DNA of 38,777 nt from Arcobacter sp. (GCA_002733885.1 NVXJ01000007.1:6460-45236), one strand, 5' to 3'. Positions 6,466 through 13,020 are shown, numbered from the stretch's first letter. The notes: a model not told the origin generated them from the sequence alone. Made by a program: numbers and translations.

Positions 6466-6521
6466 TCTGTTGCGTACAAAAAAGACAAAAGGACTCCATA
6501 ATAAATATTGGAGATGGAAGT

Positions 6522-7175
6522 ATGAGAATTAGAGATCAAAAAATAAAAGACGAAAAACAATGGATAGAAGGTTATGAACATAATCTTAGGTTAGCTTATG
6601 ACTTAATGAAAGACGAATTAAAAACCTTACATTCGGATAAAGTTAATCAAGGAAATACTATTAAGCTTGTACTGTGGCTGAATATTATTTTTGTGGGTAT
6701 TTCAATAAAAGTTTCTGAAGAGGGAAGTGATATATATCTTCTTGGAATATTTTCTTTGATTGCTTTCTTTAGTATTTTTGTTGCCTTTGTAGGCTTAATG
6801 ATGGGTAGGTATAGTGCTTATGCCTCTATGCGAAGAGCATCTTCATTTTATAAGCTCAACAATGACAAGTGGATAAAGACACAAGGCCTTGAAACTGCTA
6901 CTCAAACTGTTCAAAAGGCTATTAGATACAACGGTCTAATTATTATTAAGCGTGCTAAGTTGATAAGAATTTCAATGTATATCACTCTTAGTTCTCTATT
7001 CATGCTTTTGATTTTAAGTGCGCACACAGTTTATATAAAACAAGGAAATGAAATGGCAGATAAACCAAGCAAACCAGCGGTTACAGTTGTGCAGAACCCA
7101 AGTATTAAAAGAGCTAACGATAGTGCTCCAAAAACACCAAAAGCTACACCCGAATCAAACTCTTCAAAGAAGTAA
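6522..7175 (+). CDS. three-helix membrane protein, accessory gene
   Basis: 217 residues. A charged N-terminal helix (1-45, EHNLRLAYDLMKDEL), a transmembrane pair at about 47-65 and 72-95, a cytoplasmic segment with SFYKLNNDKW, a third membrane helix at about 147-168, then a Pro/Lys-rich disordered tail. An internal ATG near codon 177 (MADKPSKP) has GGAAATGAA before it, so the tail may also be made separately. The layout recalls small 2TM-plus-helix effector or exclusion proteins such as SLATT-type proteins, but I cannot confirm that. It runs against its neighbours and has its own promoter and terminator, typical of a prophage moron. Confidence 0.65.
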   Translation: MRIRDQKIKDEKQWIEGYEHNLRLAYDLMKDELKTLHSDKVNQGNTIKLVLWLNIIFVGISIKVSEEGSDIYLLGIFSLIAFFSIFVAFVGLMMGRYSAYASMRRASSFYKLNNDKWIKTQGLETATQTVQKAIRYNGLIIIKRAKLIRISMYITLSSLFMLLILSAHTVYIKQGNEMADKPSKPAVTVVQNPSIKRANDSAPKTPKATPESNSSKK

Positions 7176-7190
7176 GCCTCTTGGCTTACT
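7171..7190. terminator. bidirectional hairpin holding two stop codons
   Basis: AGTAAGCC and GGCTTACT form a perfect 8-bp stem with a TCTT loop. The TAA of the rightward 217-residue gene lies in the left arm and the TAA of the leftward 20-residue ORF in the right arm, so the hairpin separates two converging transcripts. Confidence 0.65.
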
Positions 7191-7248
7191 CATCAAACAA
7201 CCATACAGTCATTACGACTAAAAACCAAAAGAACCACCAATCATCCAT
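7186..7248 (-). CDS. 20-residue hydrophobic peptide
   Basis: MDDWWFFWFLVVMTVWLFDE overlaps the end of the upstream gene by 8 bases. It is one very aromatic membrane-spanning helix capped by acidic residues at both ends. Such micro-proteins (toxin- or membrane-regulator-like) occur in phage operons. There is no strong Shine-Dalgarno, so expression would depend on coupling. Confidence 0.4.
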   Translation of the reverse strand: MDDWWFFWFLVVMTVWLFDE

Positions 7249-7636
7249 CTGGAGATTCTTTTTTTAAGATCCATTCAGCAGCTTTGAAAACACCTTCTAA
7301 ATAATTATCTACAAGTCTAAATTTTATCAAACTGAAAATATTTTTTTCTGCAATCATAACAACACTGACTGAAAAGAAAAACTGTCCATCAGGTTTTTTA
7401 CCAGAGTAGATAGAATATCCTTTATTGAATGCCCACTCTTTACACTTATTAGCTATTTCATAAGCATTTGCTCCGTCTTGGGTATAGCCAATGTGTTCTC
7501 CCTCCTCATTAAGTAACTTATAACTGATACAAATTACATTCTCGCTATAAGGTACGCCCTTAAGTTCTTTTATCTCTAAAAACTTTTTGCATTTAGACTG
7601 TGGGTACAGTTTAAATGCAAGTTCTTTGCTCATCAT
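7241..7636 (-). CDS. 131-residue hypothetical protein
   Basis: I choose the ATG at 7636 (MMSKELAFKLYPQ) because AGGGAA lies 5 bases upstream; an earlier ATG at 7678 lacks a site. Alternating strands and helices (ENVICISYKLLNEEGEHIGY, then a helix with ANKCKEWAF and a strand FFFSVSVVMIA) give a small alpha/beta protein. Not recognised. Leftward, downstream of the 7883 regulator, so possibly under the left operator-promoter. Confidence 0.6.
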   Translation of the reverse strand: MMSKELAFKLYPQSKCKKFLEIKELKGVPYSENVICISYKLLNEEGEHIGYTQDGANAYEIANKCKEWAFNKGYSIYSGKKPDGQFFFSVSVVMIAEKNIFSLIKFRLVDNYLEGVFKAAEWILKKESPDG

Positions 7637-7882
7637 CTGATTCCCTTTTATGCTCTTAATACCGTGAAAACACGACACTATAAAACATTCAACTGTAAAT
7701 TTATTCCAGCGTCCGTTGACGACACTTCATGCTTTGGCTCGATTGCTGCATGGAATTTTTAAAAACGATCCTCTTTTACCTGCCGAGGCTACCGCTGAAA
7801 ATTTAAGGTACTTGTCGAAACTATCTCCAATGAGATTGAATCGAGCGTTGAGCTAGGCTCAATAGAAGTCTTTTTAAGAACT
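7637..7882. other. gap with no convincing gene
   Basis: About 245 bases, visibly more G+C-rich than the flanks in its centre. A plus-strand frame from TTG 7716 to TAG 7856 (46 codons, LTTLHALARLLHGIFKNDPL) is open but has no ribosome site. TTGAGC TAG GCTCAA (7848-7862) forms a short hairpin at its end. A gene remnant or a small RNA are possible; nothing decides. Confidence 0.4.
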
Positions 7883-8158
7883 CTATGAAACTAGGTGTAT
7901 GTTGTTTTGCTTGCAGTACTTTTTGAACCCGGGACAATTCTTTTCTAGATAAGTGAAGATTTTTTTGTCTAGGTTTGTACTTTGACCTTTTGGATGCTTT
8001 TTGCTTACTCTTGTAAACTTGTTGTTTATGCGATTTGTCAATGAACCGATTGTTGTTTCAAGCAATTCGGCTGTGTTTTCTAAACTGTTTTGATTCATAA
8101 GTAAAGAATTTTGTATGTTTTTGTAAAACGAAATCTCTTGATTAAATACCATGTACAC
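7883..8158 (-). CDS. early leftward regulator-like protein
   Basis: 91 residues from GTG at 8158, which has AAGG 6 bases upstream; the ATG two codons later is an alternative. Residues 24-50 (NSLENTAELLETTIGSLTNRINNKF) look like a HTH or coiled DNA-binding segment, followed by a basic C-terminal half ending GFKKYCKQNNIHLVS. It is the first gene behind the strong left operator-promoter and divergent from the CI-type repressor, the position of Cro- or N-like early regulators. The function is inferred mainly from position. Confidence 0.55.
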   Translation of the reverse strand: MYMVFNQEISFYKNIQNSLLMNQNSLENTAELLETTIGSLTNRINNKFTRVSKKHPKGQSTNLDKKIFTYLEKNCPGFKKYCKQNNIHLVS

Positions 8159-8233
8159 GAAACCTTATGTATAAAAAGTTTATTTTGTTATAATCGTTAT
8201 TGTTATTAGAACGCTAACGAAAATGATAAATGA

Positions 8234-8262
8234 ATTATATGCAATTATGCATATAATGTCAA
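8234..8262 (-). promoter_or_regulatory. consensus promoter with embedded operator (left)
   Basis: On the minus strand, TTGACA (8262-8257), a 17-base spacer and TATAAT (8239-8234): a perfect sigma-70 consensus. The spacer and -10 lie inside a symmetric site, 10-bp arms ATTATATGCA and TGCATATAAT around ATTA (8234-8257). A repressor bound here would block RNA polymerase. The symmetry also puts a TATAAT on the plus strand (8252-8257), which could serve the repressor gene itself. Confidence 0.8.
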
Positions 8263-8265
8263 GTG

Positions 8266-8284
8266 TTTATGCATAAAATATGCA
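8266..8284. promoter_or_regulatory. second operator-like site
   Basis: TTTATGCATAAA (8266-8277) is a perfect palindrome, followed directly by ATATGCA (8278-8284). Both share the ATGCA half-site with the main operator and lie between it and the repressor start, suggesting cooperative or autoregulatory binding. Confidence 0.6.
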
Positions 8285-8296
8285 AAAAGGGTTATT

Positions 8297-8698
8297 TTGA
8301 ATACGATAGGGTATAGATTTTCAATTGCTTTAGATGCCGTTTATGGGGCTAGCAGTACAAAAAAGTGTGTTTCAGATTTAGGAGTAAGCCAAAGTACTAT
8401 AGATAGAGGAAAGCGTGGTGATAGTCTTACAAAAACAATTTCATTATTTGCTGCTAAAAATAATATATCAACTTCTTGGATACTTACTGGTTCAGGGGAA
8501 ATGATGACCGATGAGCGGTCAATTAACCAAGTAATCACTGGTAATAGCAATAATCAAGCAGGAAGAAATGTTCACTCCGGTGCTAATGCTTCTTCTGATC
8601 CTATTGTCGCGGCAATAGAATCTTTACTGGGTGAGCTTGACGCTAATGAAAAGCTTCAAGTCCTCAGTTATATAACAAGTTTAAAAGTAAAAAATTAG
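8297..8698 (+). CDS. CI-type phage repressor without peptidase domain
   Basis: 133 residues from TTG at 8297, AAAAAGGG upstream. Residues 1-72 match the phage CI repressor HTH family: SSTKKCVSDLGVSQSTIDRG (recognition helix), then NNISTSWILTGSGEMM, the 'sWlltG.g' hallmark. A linker carries GNSNNQAGRNVHSGAN (about 83-98), then a short helical region for oligomerisation (IVAAIESLLGELDANEKLQVL). There is no S24/LexA domain, so self-cleavage on DNA damage is not expected. It lies between two operator sets and should hold lysogeny. It is followed closely by a membrane-protein gene sharing the NNQAGR motif. Confidence 0.85.
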   Translation: MNTIGYRFSIALDAVYGASSTKKCVSDLGVSQSTIDRGKRGDSLTKTISLFAAKNNISTSWILTGSGEMMTDERSINQVITGNSNNQAGRNVHSGANASSDPIVAAIESLLGELDANEKLQVLSYITSLKVKN

Positions 8699-8704
8699 AA
8701 AAAT

Positions 8705-9256
8705 ATGAAATATATCAATGGACATCAAAACAATCAAGCAGGTAGGGATCTAACTATACACAGTAGTTTGGTTCATAATGTAAAGGTTTCCCCCAAGGAC
8801 ATAGAGTTAAAGGCCATTGTTAACCATGACTGGATAGTTCTTTCTGTTTATGTTGCTTCACTTGCCTTGATGTGGGGATTTCTCTATGTAACTATTGTTT
8901 CAACAACAGTTTTGATACTAACAAGCATCGTTACTGGAGTAGGGATTGTTTTTTTAATTGAAGGTACTCAAAAGTTTATGTTGAAGTTTTCACCTTGGCA
9001 TATAAAGTACATTGATGGAAAAATAATCTTAGATGGAAGAGAACGAAAGTTTTATGAAGAAATCTGGAGCGTAAGTTATAGGAAGAACTGGATAGGCAAT
9101 GGGATTATCTCTTTTTATGGAGTAAATCCTAATAACAACAAGCCTTATCAACGAAAGATAAAGTTCTTATATAACGCAGAAGCGAAGTATGTGCATGACT
9201 GTTTTATGGATGAAGATAGGATACGTAAGTATAAGGAAGGTTTGAGGTATAAGTGA
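8705..9256 (+). CDS. two-helix membrane protein with NNQAGRD motif
   Basis: 183 residues, starting 6 bases after the repressor's stop, so probably co-transcribed. The N terminus carries NGHQNNQAGRDLTIHS (about 5-20), nearly the same motif as in the repressor linker. Two transmembrane helices (about 45-65 and 70-90) follow, then a strand-rich domain (GKIILDGRERKFYEEIWSVS, IISFYGVNPN) that resembles a PH-like or membrane-lipid binding fold. Unknown function; candidates are superinfection exclusion or a membrane sensor working with the repressor (inference). Confidence 0.7.
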   Translation: MKYINGHQNNQAGRDLTIHSSLVHNVKVSPKDIELKAIVNHDWIVLSVYVASLALMWGFLYVTIVSTTVLILTSIVTGVGIVFLIEGTQKFMLKFSPWHIKYIDGKIILDGRERKFYEEIWSVSYRKNWIGNGIISFYGVNPNNNKPYQRKIKFLYNAEAKYVHDCFMDEDRIRKYKEGLRYK

Positions 9257-9295
9257 AAAAAGAAACAATGAAATATCTGAAAGAAGATAAGTAAA

Positions 9296-10030
9296 TTGGC
9301 AATTATTAAAACTGAATACGAGACACTCTCGACTAAAGAGAAAACAAAACAAACCCGTGAAAGTCCTGTAATAGTATGGATATTAACAATAATGTGGCTA
9401 TTTGTCTGGACTATGTTTCCATTCATTATCTATATTATTAATGGGGCTTCTTTTTCTTTTAAGGACATAGACTTTAATGAAGTTGGAGATTATTTAGCAG
9501 GTGTCGCTGCTCCCGTGGCATTCTTTTGGCTTGTGTATGGTTATTATCAGCAAGGTAAGGAACTCAAGCTAAATAACAAAACCTTAAGCCTACAGTACGA
9601 GGAATTAAGACATTCAGTAAGTGCTCAGCAGGATCAGGCAGCCAGTATGAAAGAGCAGTTAAGTATTGTTGTAAGAGAGAAGTTCTATCCAAAATTTAAG
9701 ATTAAGAAGTTTAATTATCTAAAAGATGAAGCATACATAGGTATTGTAATAGAAAATGTGTCCAATGAAGTTTATTCGACTAATATAGAAGTTCTTTCTG
9801 ATGGAATGATCCTTGCTAATACAATAGACAGTAATGTAAAGTATATCGATTTCGAGATTCAAACTATTGATGATATACAAAAGCAATTTAAAATACTTCT
9901 GAAAATAGATTTTATCTTAGAAATTGGGCATAGTGTTGAAGAATTTTATGAGATTAATTACAGCACTTTAAAACATAATGTGTTTAATGAACCAATTTTA
10001 GAAAAATCTAAGCAGGAGGTAATCGGGTGA
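9296..10030 (+). CDS. membrane and coiled-coil protein, GDYLAG family
   Basis: 244 residues from TTG at 9296 (weak ribosome site). Two transmembrane helices at about 26-48 and 66-82. The second begins VGDYLAGVAAPVAFFWLVYG and runs into YYQQGKELKLNNKTLSLQ, a long coiled coil to about 120. This GD(F/Y)LAG..aP.aF.WLv.G...Q..EL pattern recurs in many accessory proteins of phages and genomic islands, as I recall. The C-terminal half (KFYPKFKIKKFNY onward) is a beta-rich cytoplasmic domain. Likely an accessory or exclusion protein; mechanism unknown. Confidence 0.7.
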   Translation: MAIIKTEYETLSTKEKTKQTRESPVIVWILTIMWLFVWTMFPFIIYIINGASFSFKDIDFNEVGDYLAGVAAPVAFFWLVYGYYQQGKELKLNNKTLSLQYEELRHSVSAQQDQAASMKEQLSIVVREKFYPKFKIKKFNYLKDEAYIGIVIENVSNEVYSTNIEVLSDGMILANTIDSNVKYIDFEIQTIDDIQKQFKILLKIDFILEIGHSVEEFYEINYSTLKHNVFNEPILEKSKQEVIG

Positions 10031-10464
10031 AATTATATTGTGATACACAGTTCAAGGCTGCCGGTAAAACATTAAAAAAACATCTAGTTGTTGTTGAAAG
10101 AGGTATTCCTAGAATCATCTACTATAAAATGTATTTTGAGCAAAAAAAACCTACCTATAAACAAGTTTCATTTAATGAGGAAATCATAAAAGGACTCATA
10201 GATATGCAAAAAGATAGAAAAATATCGGAAGTAGACTTCAAAGATATTGTGGTTAATATTAAGCATACGTATGAAGAATTAAAGAGTACAAATGAAGAAG
10301 GAGATACTTTACAGGCTTTGACAAGTATCTATAATGAGATGGGAGAAGAAGTGCATTTAGGAAATGGTGTTTTACTTGAGGATGAAAGCTTTGCTTTTTT
10401 TTATGACTTTTCTGATATTATTGCAGGAAAGACCAGTGCTATATTTCCAAAGGGGTTAGTATGA
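10027..10464 (+). CDS. 145-residue hypothetical protein
   Basis: The GTG start overlaps the previous stop (GTGA), with AGGAGGTAATCGG as a strong Shine-Dalgarno. Alpha/beta protein: KKHLVVVERGIPRIIYYKMYF, an acidic helical middle, and a C-terminal LLEDESFAFFYDFSDII. No family recognised. Tight coupling to the membrane protein before it and to the next gene suggests a multi-protein unit. Confidence 0.65.
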   Translation: MKLYCDTQFKAAGKTLKKHLVVVERGIPRIIYYKMYFEQKKPTYKQVSFNEEIIKGLIDMQKDRKISEVDFKDIVVNIKHTYEELKSTNEEGDTLQALTSIYNEMGEEVHLGNGVLLEDESFAFFYDFSDIIAGKTSAIFPKGLV

Positions 10465-10820
10465 GTGTATTTTCAGATATAAACGATTTACATGATTCTG
10501 ACTCTGTGGCATTTAATGTTCTTATCCAGAAAGCTATGAATAAAATTGTCAAGTTTGATGACAATACCTTTTCTAATACAAGTTTTGAGCCTAAAGAACT
10601 AGAAAGTTCTGAATTTAAAATATATTTTGGTGAACGATCAATTCGAGAAGCTATGGGTAATGGAACAAGTAGAACACATGTTGAGGCGGCTCTTTATTAC
10701 GTAATCAATAAAAGTAATGGACATATCATTACAGATAAAAATATCTTAGAGGGATGTAGTAGTTCAATGCAGTCTCATCTTGATGGAAAATATGATCTCA
10801 AAAACAATAGGTGGGTGTAA
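10461..10820 (+). CDS. 119-residue hypothetical protein
   Basis: ATGA overlap with the previous gene. Begins MSVFSDINDLHDSDSVAFNV; the second half has GTSRTHVEAALYYVINKS and ends HLDGKYDLKNNRWV. The segment SIREAMGNGTSRTHVEAALYYV could be a small helix-turn-helix. Last gene of the repressor-led operon, followed by GAGTACTGG repeats. Unknown function. Confidence 0.6.
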   Translation: MSVFSDINDLHDSDSVAFNVLIQKAMNKIVKFDDNTFSNTSFEPKELESSEFKIYFGERSIREAMGNGTSRTHVEAALYYVINKSNGHIITDKNILEGCSSSMQSHLDGKYDLKNNRWV

Positions 10821-10930
10821 GAGTACTGGTTAAAAGCTAATGCTCTAGATATGTTAGTTAATACCGTGCACTTCACTTTTCTTAGATATATAATCATGAT
10901 AAATAAAAATAAAAGTACTGGCCAGTACTC
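10821..10930. repeat. GAGTACTGG inverted repeats and 16-bp palindrome
   Basis: GAGTACTGG (10821-10829) is the exact reverse complement of CCAGTACTC (10922-10930), and AGTACTGGCCAGTACT (10914-10929) is a perfect palindrome. The repeats separate two converging operons. No T run follows the palindrome, so either a bidirectional terminator stem or a protein site is possible. Confidence 0.55.
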
Positions 10931-10937
10931 CATAATA

Positions 10938-11429
10938 TTAGTCTTCTACTAAGGCATAGGCCTTAGACTCTACCAGTATCTCATAGTTTATGAAGGGTGC
11001 TTCTTTTATCTCTACACTTAAAAGTCTAGGCTTTATCTTATCGTCTAGTTCTTTATATACCAATTCATCGGCTATCTCTGCTGCTACATAACCAAGTCTT
11101 CTTTTTCCTGTGGAGGACTTTCCATAGATGGCTATAGCATTGTCATCATGTTTGTTGTTTGGTTCTCTTTTAAATGACAGCTCTAGGTTCTCACCTGTTG
11201 CCCATTTGACACAGGCATCCATTCTATAGGTTACACCTTGGATGAAAAAATCATCATCTTCATAAACTTCATACCCTTCTGGAATATCTATAACTTTAAA
11301 AGCATCTTGTTTTTTAGTAAAAGCTTTATCGTTAGGTTGACTAGGCTTGTCTTCTTGTAAATACCCTTTGACTACATAATACAGTACCCAAAGTAAAAAT
11401 CCATAAAATGGATAGGCATAAATACTCAT
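10938..11429 (-). CDS. membrane-anchored HIRAN domain protein
   Basis: 163 residues. One N-terminal membrane helix (about 4-24, YPFYGFLLWVLYYVVKGYL), a polar linker, then a HIRAN domain at about 62-160: QGVTYRMD, LELSFKREPNNKHDDNAIAI (the LxLxREPxNxxDxNAIAV signature), RRLGYVAAEIADELV. HIRAN domains bind DNA ends, notably single-stranded 3' ends, in HLTF-type helicases; here no helicase is fused. Its start shares a base with the upstream lipoprotein stop, so they form one two-gene unit. A DNA-entry or exclusion role at the membrane is a fair guess, not shown. Confidence 0.8.
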   Translation of the reverse strand: MSIYAYPFYGFLLWVLYYVVKGYLQEDKPSQPNDKAFTKKQDAFKVIDIPEGYEVYEDDDFFIQGVTYRMDACVKWATGENLELSFKREPNNKHDDNAIAIYGKSSTGKRRLGYVAAEIADELVYKELDDKIKPRLLSVEIKEAPFINYEILVESKAYALVED

Positions 11430-11770
11430 TACTTAGCTTGCAAATCTCTAGTGTTAACCCCGTTAGATGGTCCATTATCGTTGTAAGTAAAATTTACTAC
11501 AATATCATTCTTTACCGTATAAACATATTGTCTTACGCCTTCACCAGTACCTAATCTGTAAGATAAGTATTCTTCATCTCCTATAACTTTAGAGTCTTCA
11601 GGAAGTCCTAATACTTCTATTAATTGTTTTCTTGTCACCTTATTAATAGGAAAGTTCTTAGCGTAAGAAGTTGGTGCTGTCCATATTGATGGCTTCTTGA
11701 TCCCGTACTTACTAGCTCCGCTACATCCTATAAAAACAACTGCAAGAGCAGCAAACAATATTTTTTTCAT
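11429..11770 (-). CDS. lipoprotein, BamE/SmpA-like
   Basis: 113 residues. Signal peptide MKKILFAALAVVFIGC with lipobox FIGC, Cys16 being the lipidated residue. The mature part contains NKVTRKQLIEVLGLPED, then EYLSYRLGTGEG and VYTVKNDIVVNFTYNDNG, the helix-helix-strand pattern of the SmpA/OmlA (BamE-like) fold. It should sit in the inner or outer membrane facing the periplasm. AAAGGA precedes the ATG. Phage lipoproteins made in lysogens often block receptors or DNA entry. It heads the two-gene leftward unit with the HIRAN protein, and its promoter region overlaps the right operator. Confidence 0.7.
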   Translation of the reverse strand: MKKILFAALAVVFIGCSGASKYGIKKPSIWTAPTSYAKNFPINKVTRKQLIEVLGLPEDSKVIGDEEYLSYRLGTGEGVRQYVYTVKNDIVVNFTYNDNGPSNGVNTRDLQAK

Positions 11771-11810
11771 TTATTCATCCTTTAAATTTTAATTAAATAT
11801 GCAAAATAGC

Positions 11811-11839
11811 TTGACTTATATGCAGTTTTGCATTAATAT
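11811..11839 (+). promoter_or_regulatory. rightward promoter with embedded operator
   Basis: TTGACT (11811-11816), 17-base spacer, TAATAT (11834-11839). The spacer is TATATGCAGTTTTGCAT, matching the left operator core TATATGCATAATTGCAT in 14 of 17 positions. ATATGCAAAAT lies just before the -35. It should drive the CII-like gene and the replication genes, and be shut by the CI-type repressor. Confidence 0.75.
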
Positions 11840-11853
11840 ATCGCTATCCAACC

Positions 11854-11906
11854 TCAAAACATGAGTAGCAGTTGGAACCTTTATGGTGCTGCTCTTCATG
11901 TTTTGA
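11854..11906 (+). promoter_or_regulatory. leader hairpin before the CII-like gene
   Basis: TCAAAACATGAGTAGCAG (11854-11871) pairs with CTGCTCTTCATGTTTTGA (11889-11906), 16 of 18 positions, loop 17 bases. It starts near the expected +1 and ends a few bases before the AAAAGGAG of the CII-like gene. It may be a 5' stabilising stem, an antiterminator target or an operator. It is not followed by T's. Confidence 0.65.
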
Positions 11907-11923
11907 TCCAAAAAGGAGCCTTT

Positions 11924-12430
11924 ATGGCACTTGCTAAAGACCCATTTTTCTACAAAATCACTCATCAGGCTATCGAAGCCTTTGGTGAGAGACATAATAT
12001 CACTGCACGACAATACTTTGCCCAACTACTAGGCTACAAAGGCCCTAACTCTAACATCCAAATTGGCACGATGCTCAATTATAACACATACAATCCCCTT
12101 ACTCCTAGGCCTATGTCTGTTGATCAACTGTTAGTGGTGATGGATGAGTGTGAAGATGACAGACAAATTATCATAGATGCAATTTGTAAGCGTTTTGGTG
12201 GTCAGTTTGTCAAAGATAAAACTGTTACTAAGGCAGCGGATAAGTGCATCAAGGATGACTTAATGAAACTTTCTTTTATGACAGGTAACTTGTCTAACCT
12301 GTTTTTACAATATATGAAAGATGGTGTTCTTGATGTAGAAGAAGGGCAGGACCTTGAATCTAAAGGCCATGAAATACGCCAAGAGATGAAGAACATAGAG
12401 AACTACTTTAAATCTATTAAGCAAGACTAG
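11924..12430 (+). CDS. CII-like phage regulatory protein (CP76 type)
   Basis: 168 residues from ATG 11924, chosen because AAAAGGAG lies 5 bases upstream; an in-frame ATG at 11861 lies inside the leader hairpin. The sequence DPFFYKITHQAIEAFGERHNI, AQLLGYKG and then LTPRPMSVDQLLVVMDECEDD..IIDAICKRFGG follows the pattern of the phage regulatory CII (CP76) family: HTH followed by the 'Lt..el..l...tgd..li.al....G' segment. A C-terminal helix (about 115-165) probably mediates oligomerisation. First gene behind the right promoter. Likely a transcription activator in the lysis-lysogeny decision. Confidence 0.75.
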   Translation: MALAKDPFFYKITHQAIEAFGERHNITARQYFAQLLGYKGPNSNIQIGTMLNYNTYNPLTPRPMSVDQLLVVMDECEDDRQIIIDAICKRFGGQFVKDKTVTKAADKCIKDDLMKLSFMTGNLSNLFLQYMKDGVLDVEEGQDLESKGHEIRQEMKNIENYFKSIKQD

Positions 12431-12439
12431 GAGTAGGGT

Positions 12440-12715
12440 ATGCCAAAAATCTTTCAAGATGGTTCTCAAGTTGACATACTGAACAAGCATTTTAAACAAG
12501 GTCAGTCATTAACCCATGATGAAGCTATCTTGATAAAGATTAACAGACTAGCGCAGCGTATGCAAGACCTTAAGAAAAAGTATGAAGAGTATGCTGAGTT
12601 TAATCCTATTCGTGTGGTTGATGAGCCTAATGGTAGAGGTGGTGTTCATGCTCGGTATTTTTTTGCTGGGTCTGGATGTTCACTTGAAAAAAGTGAGAGT
12701 GTTAGAGTTTATTAG
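12440..12715 (+). CDS. small helix-turn-helix protein (HTH_55-like)
   Basis: 91 residues, 9 bases after the CII-like gene with GGAG in the gap. LNKHFKQGQSLTHDEAILIK..NRLAQRMQDLKKK matches the pattern 'l..hf..G.slT..eA......RLa.rm.dLk', the short winged-HTH found in many phage early regions, and a C-terminal RGGVHARYFF wing. Probably a DNA-binding early regulator. Confidence 0.65.
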   Translation: MPKIFQDGSQVDILNKHFKQGQSLTHDEAILIKINRLAQRMQDLKKKYEEYAEFNPIRVVDEPNGRGGVHARYFFAGSGCSLEKSESVRVY

Positions 12716-12782
12716 ATGAGTATTTTTCAAGAAAGAATCATACCTTCATGTGATTTGAAGAATATGATTTTAAATATTAATT

Positions 12783-12920
12783 CTATGCTTCTTCGATTTT
12801 TTTCAAAATTAAGATGTACATATCAGCTATTTCTTTTGCTCTTTCGGCTGTCTCAAAAGAATGTATTTTGTCTGATGAAATAGTCTTTGTTAGCTCTAAC
12901 GCAATTTCTGGATTAGTCAT
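12783..12920 (-). CDS. 45-residue helical hypothetical protein
   Basis: Start taken at ATG 12920 (MTNPEIALELTKTI), with AAAGGA about 10 bases upstream. The frame is also open to a TTG at 13013 without a ribosome site. Two helices (EIALELTKTI and ETAERAKEIADMYILILKKIEE). It is a lone leftward gene within the rightward early region, as some small anti-repressors are, but no function is shown. Confidence 0.5.
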   Translation of the reverse strand: MTNPEIALELTKTISSDKIHSFETAERAKEIADMYILILKKIEEA

Positions 12921-13020
12921 TGTTCTGTATCCTTTGGGGTATAGATAGTGGGTAACGATGGTGTCCGCCAAGACTAAGCCATCGATACTTTTCGCGCGTT
13001 GCACTAAGTACAAGCTTCAT
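12913..13020 (-). CDS. 35-residue ORF coupled to the 45-residue gene
   Basis: MKLVLSATREKYRWLSLGGH starts at ATG 13020, right after a -10-like TACAAT (13022-13027), so it would be nearly leaderless. Its stop overlaps the start of the 45-residue gene, with the AAAGGA of that gene inside it. It could be a leader ORF. Weak support. Confidence 0.25.
   Translation of the reverse strand: MKLVLSATREKYRWLSLGGHHRYPLSIPQRIQNND

Noticed and set aside
9148-9426. Minus-strand open frames over the 8705/9296 junction
   Set aside because: Shadows of two well-supported plus-strand genes, low-complexity Phe/Ser content, no ribosome sites.
11816-12025. 69-codon minus-strand frame across the right promoter
   Set aside because: Antisense to the leader hairpin and the CII-like gene; the hairpin explains the open frame.
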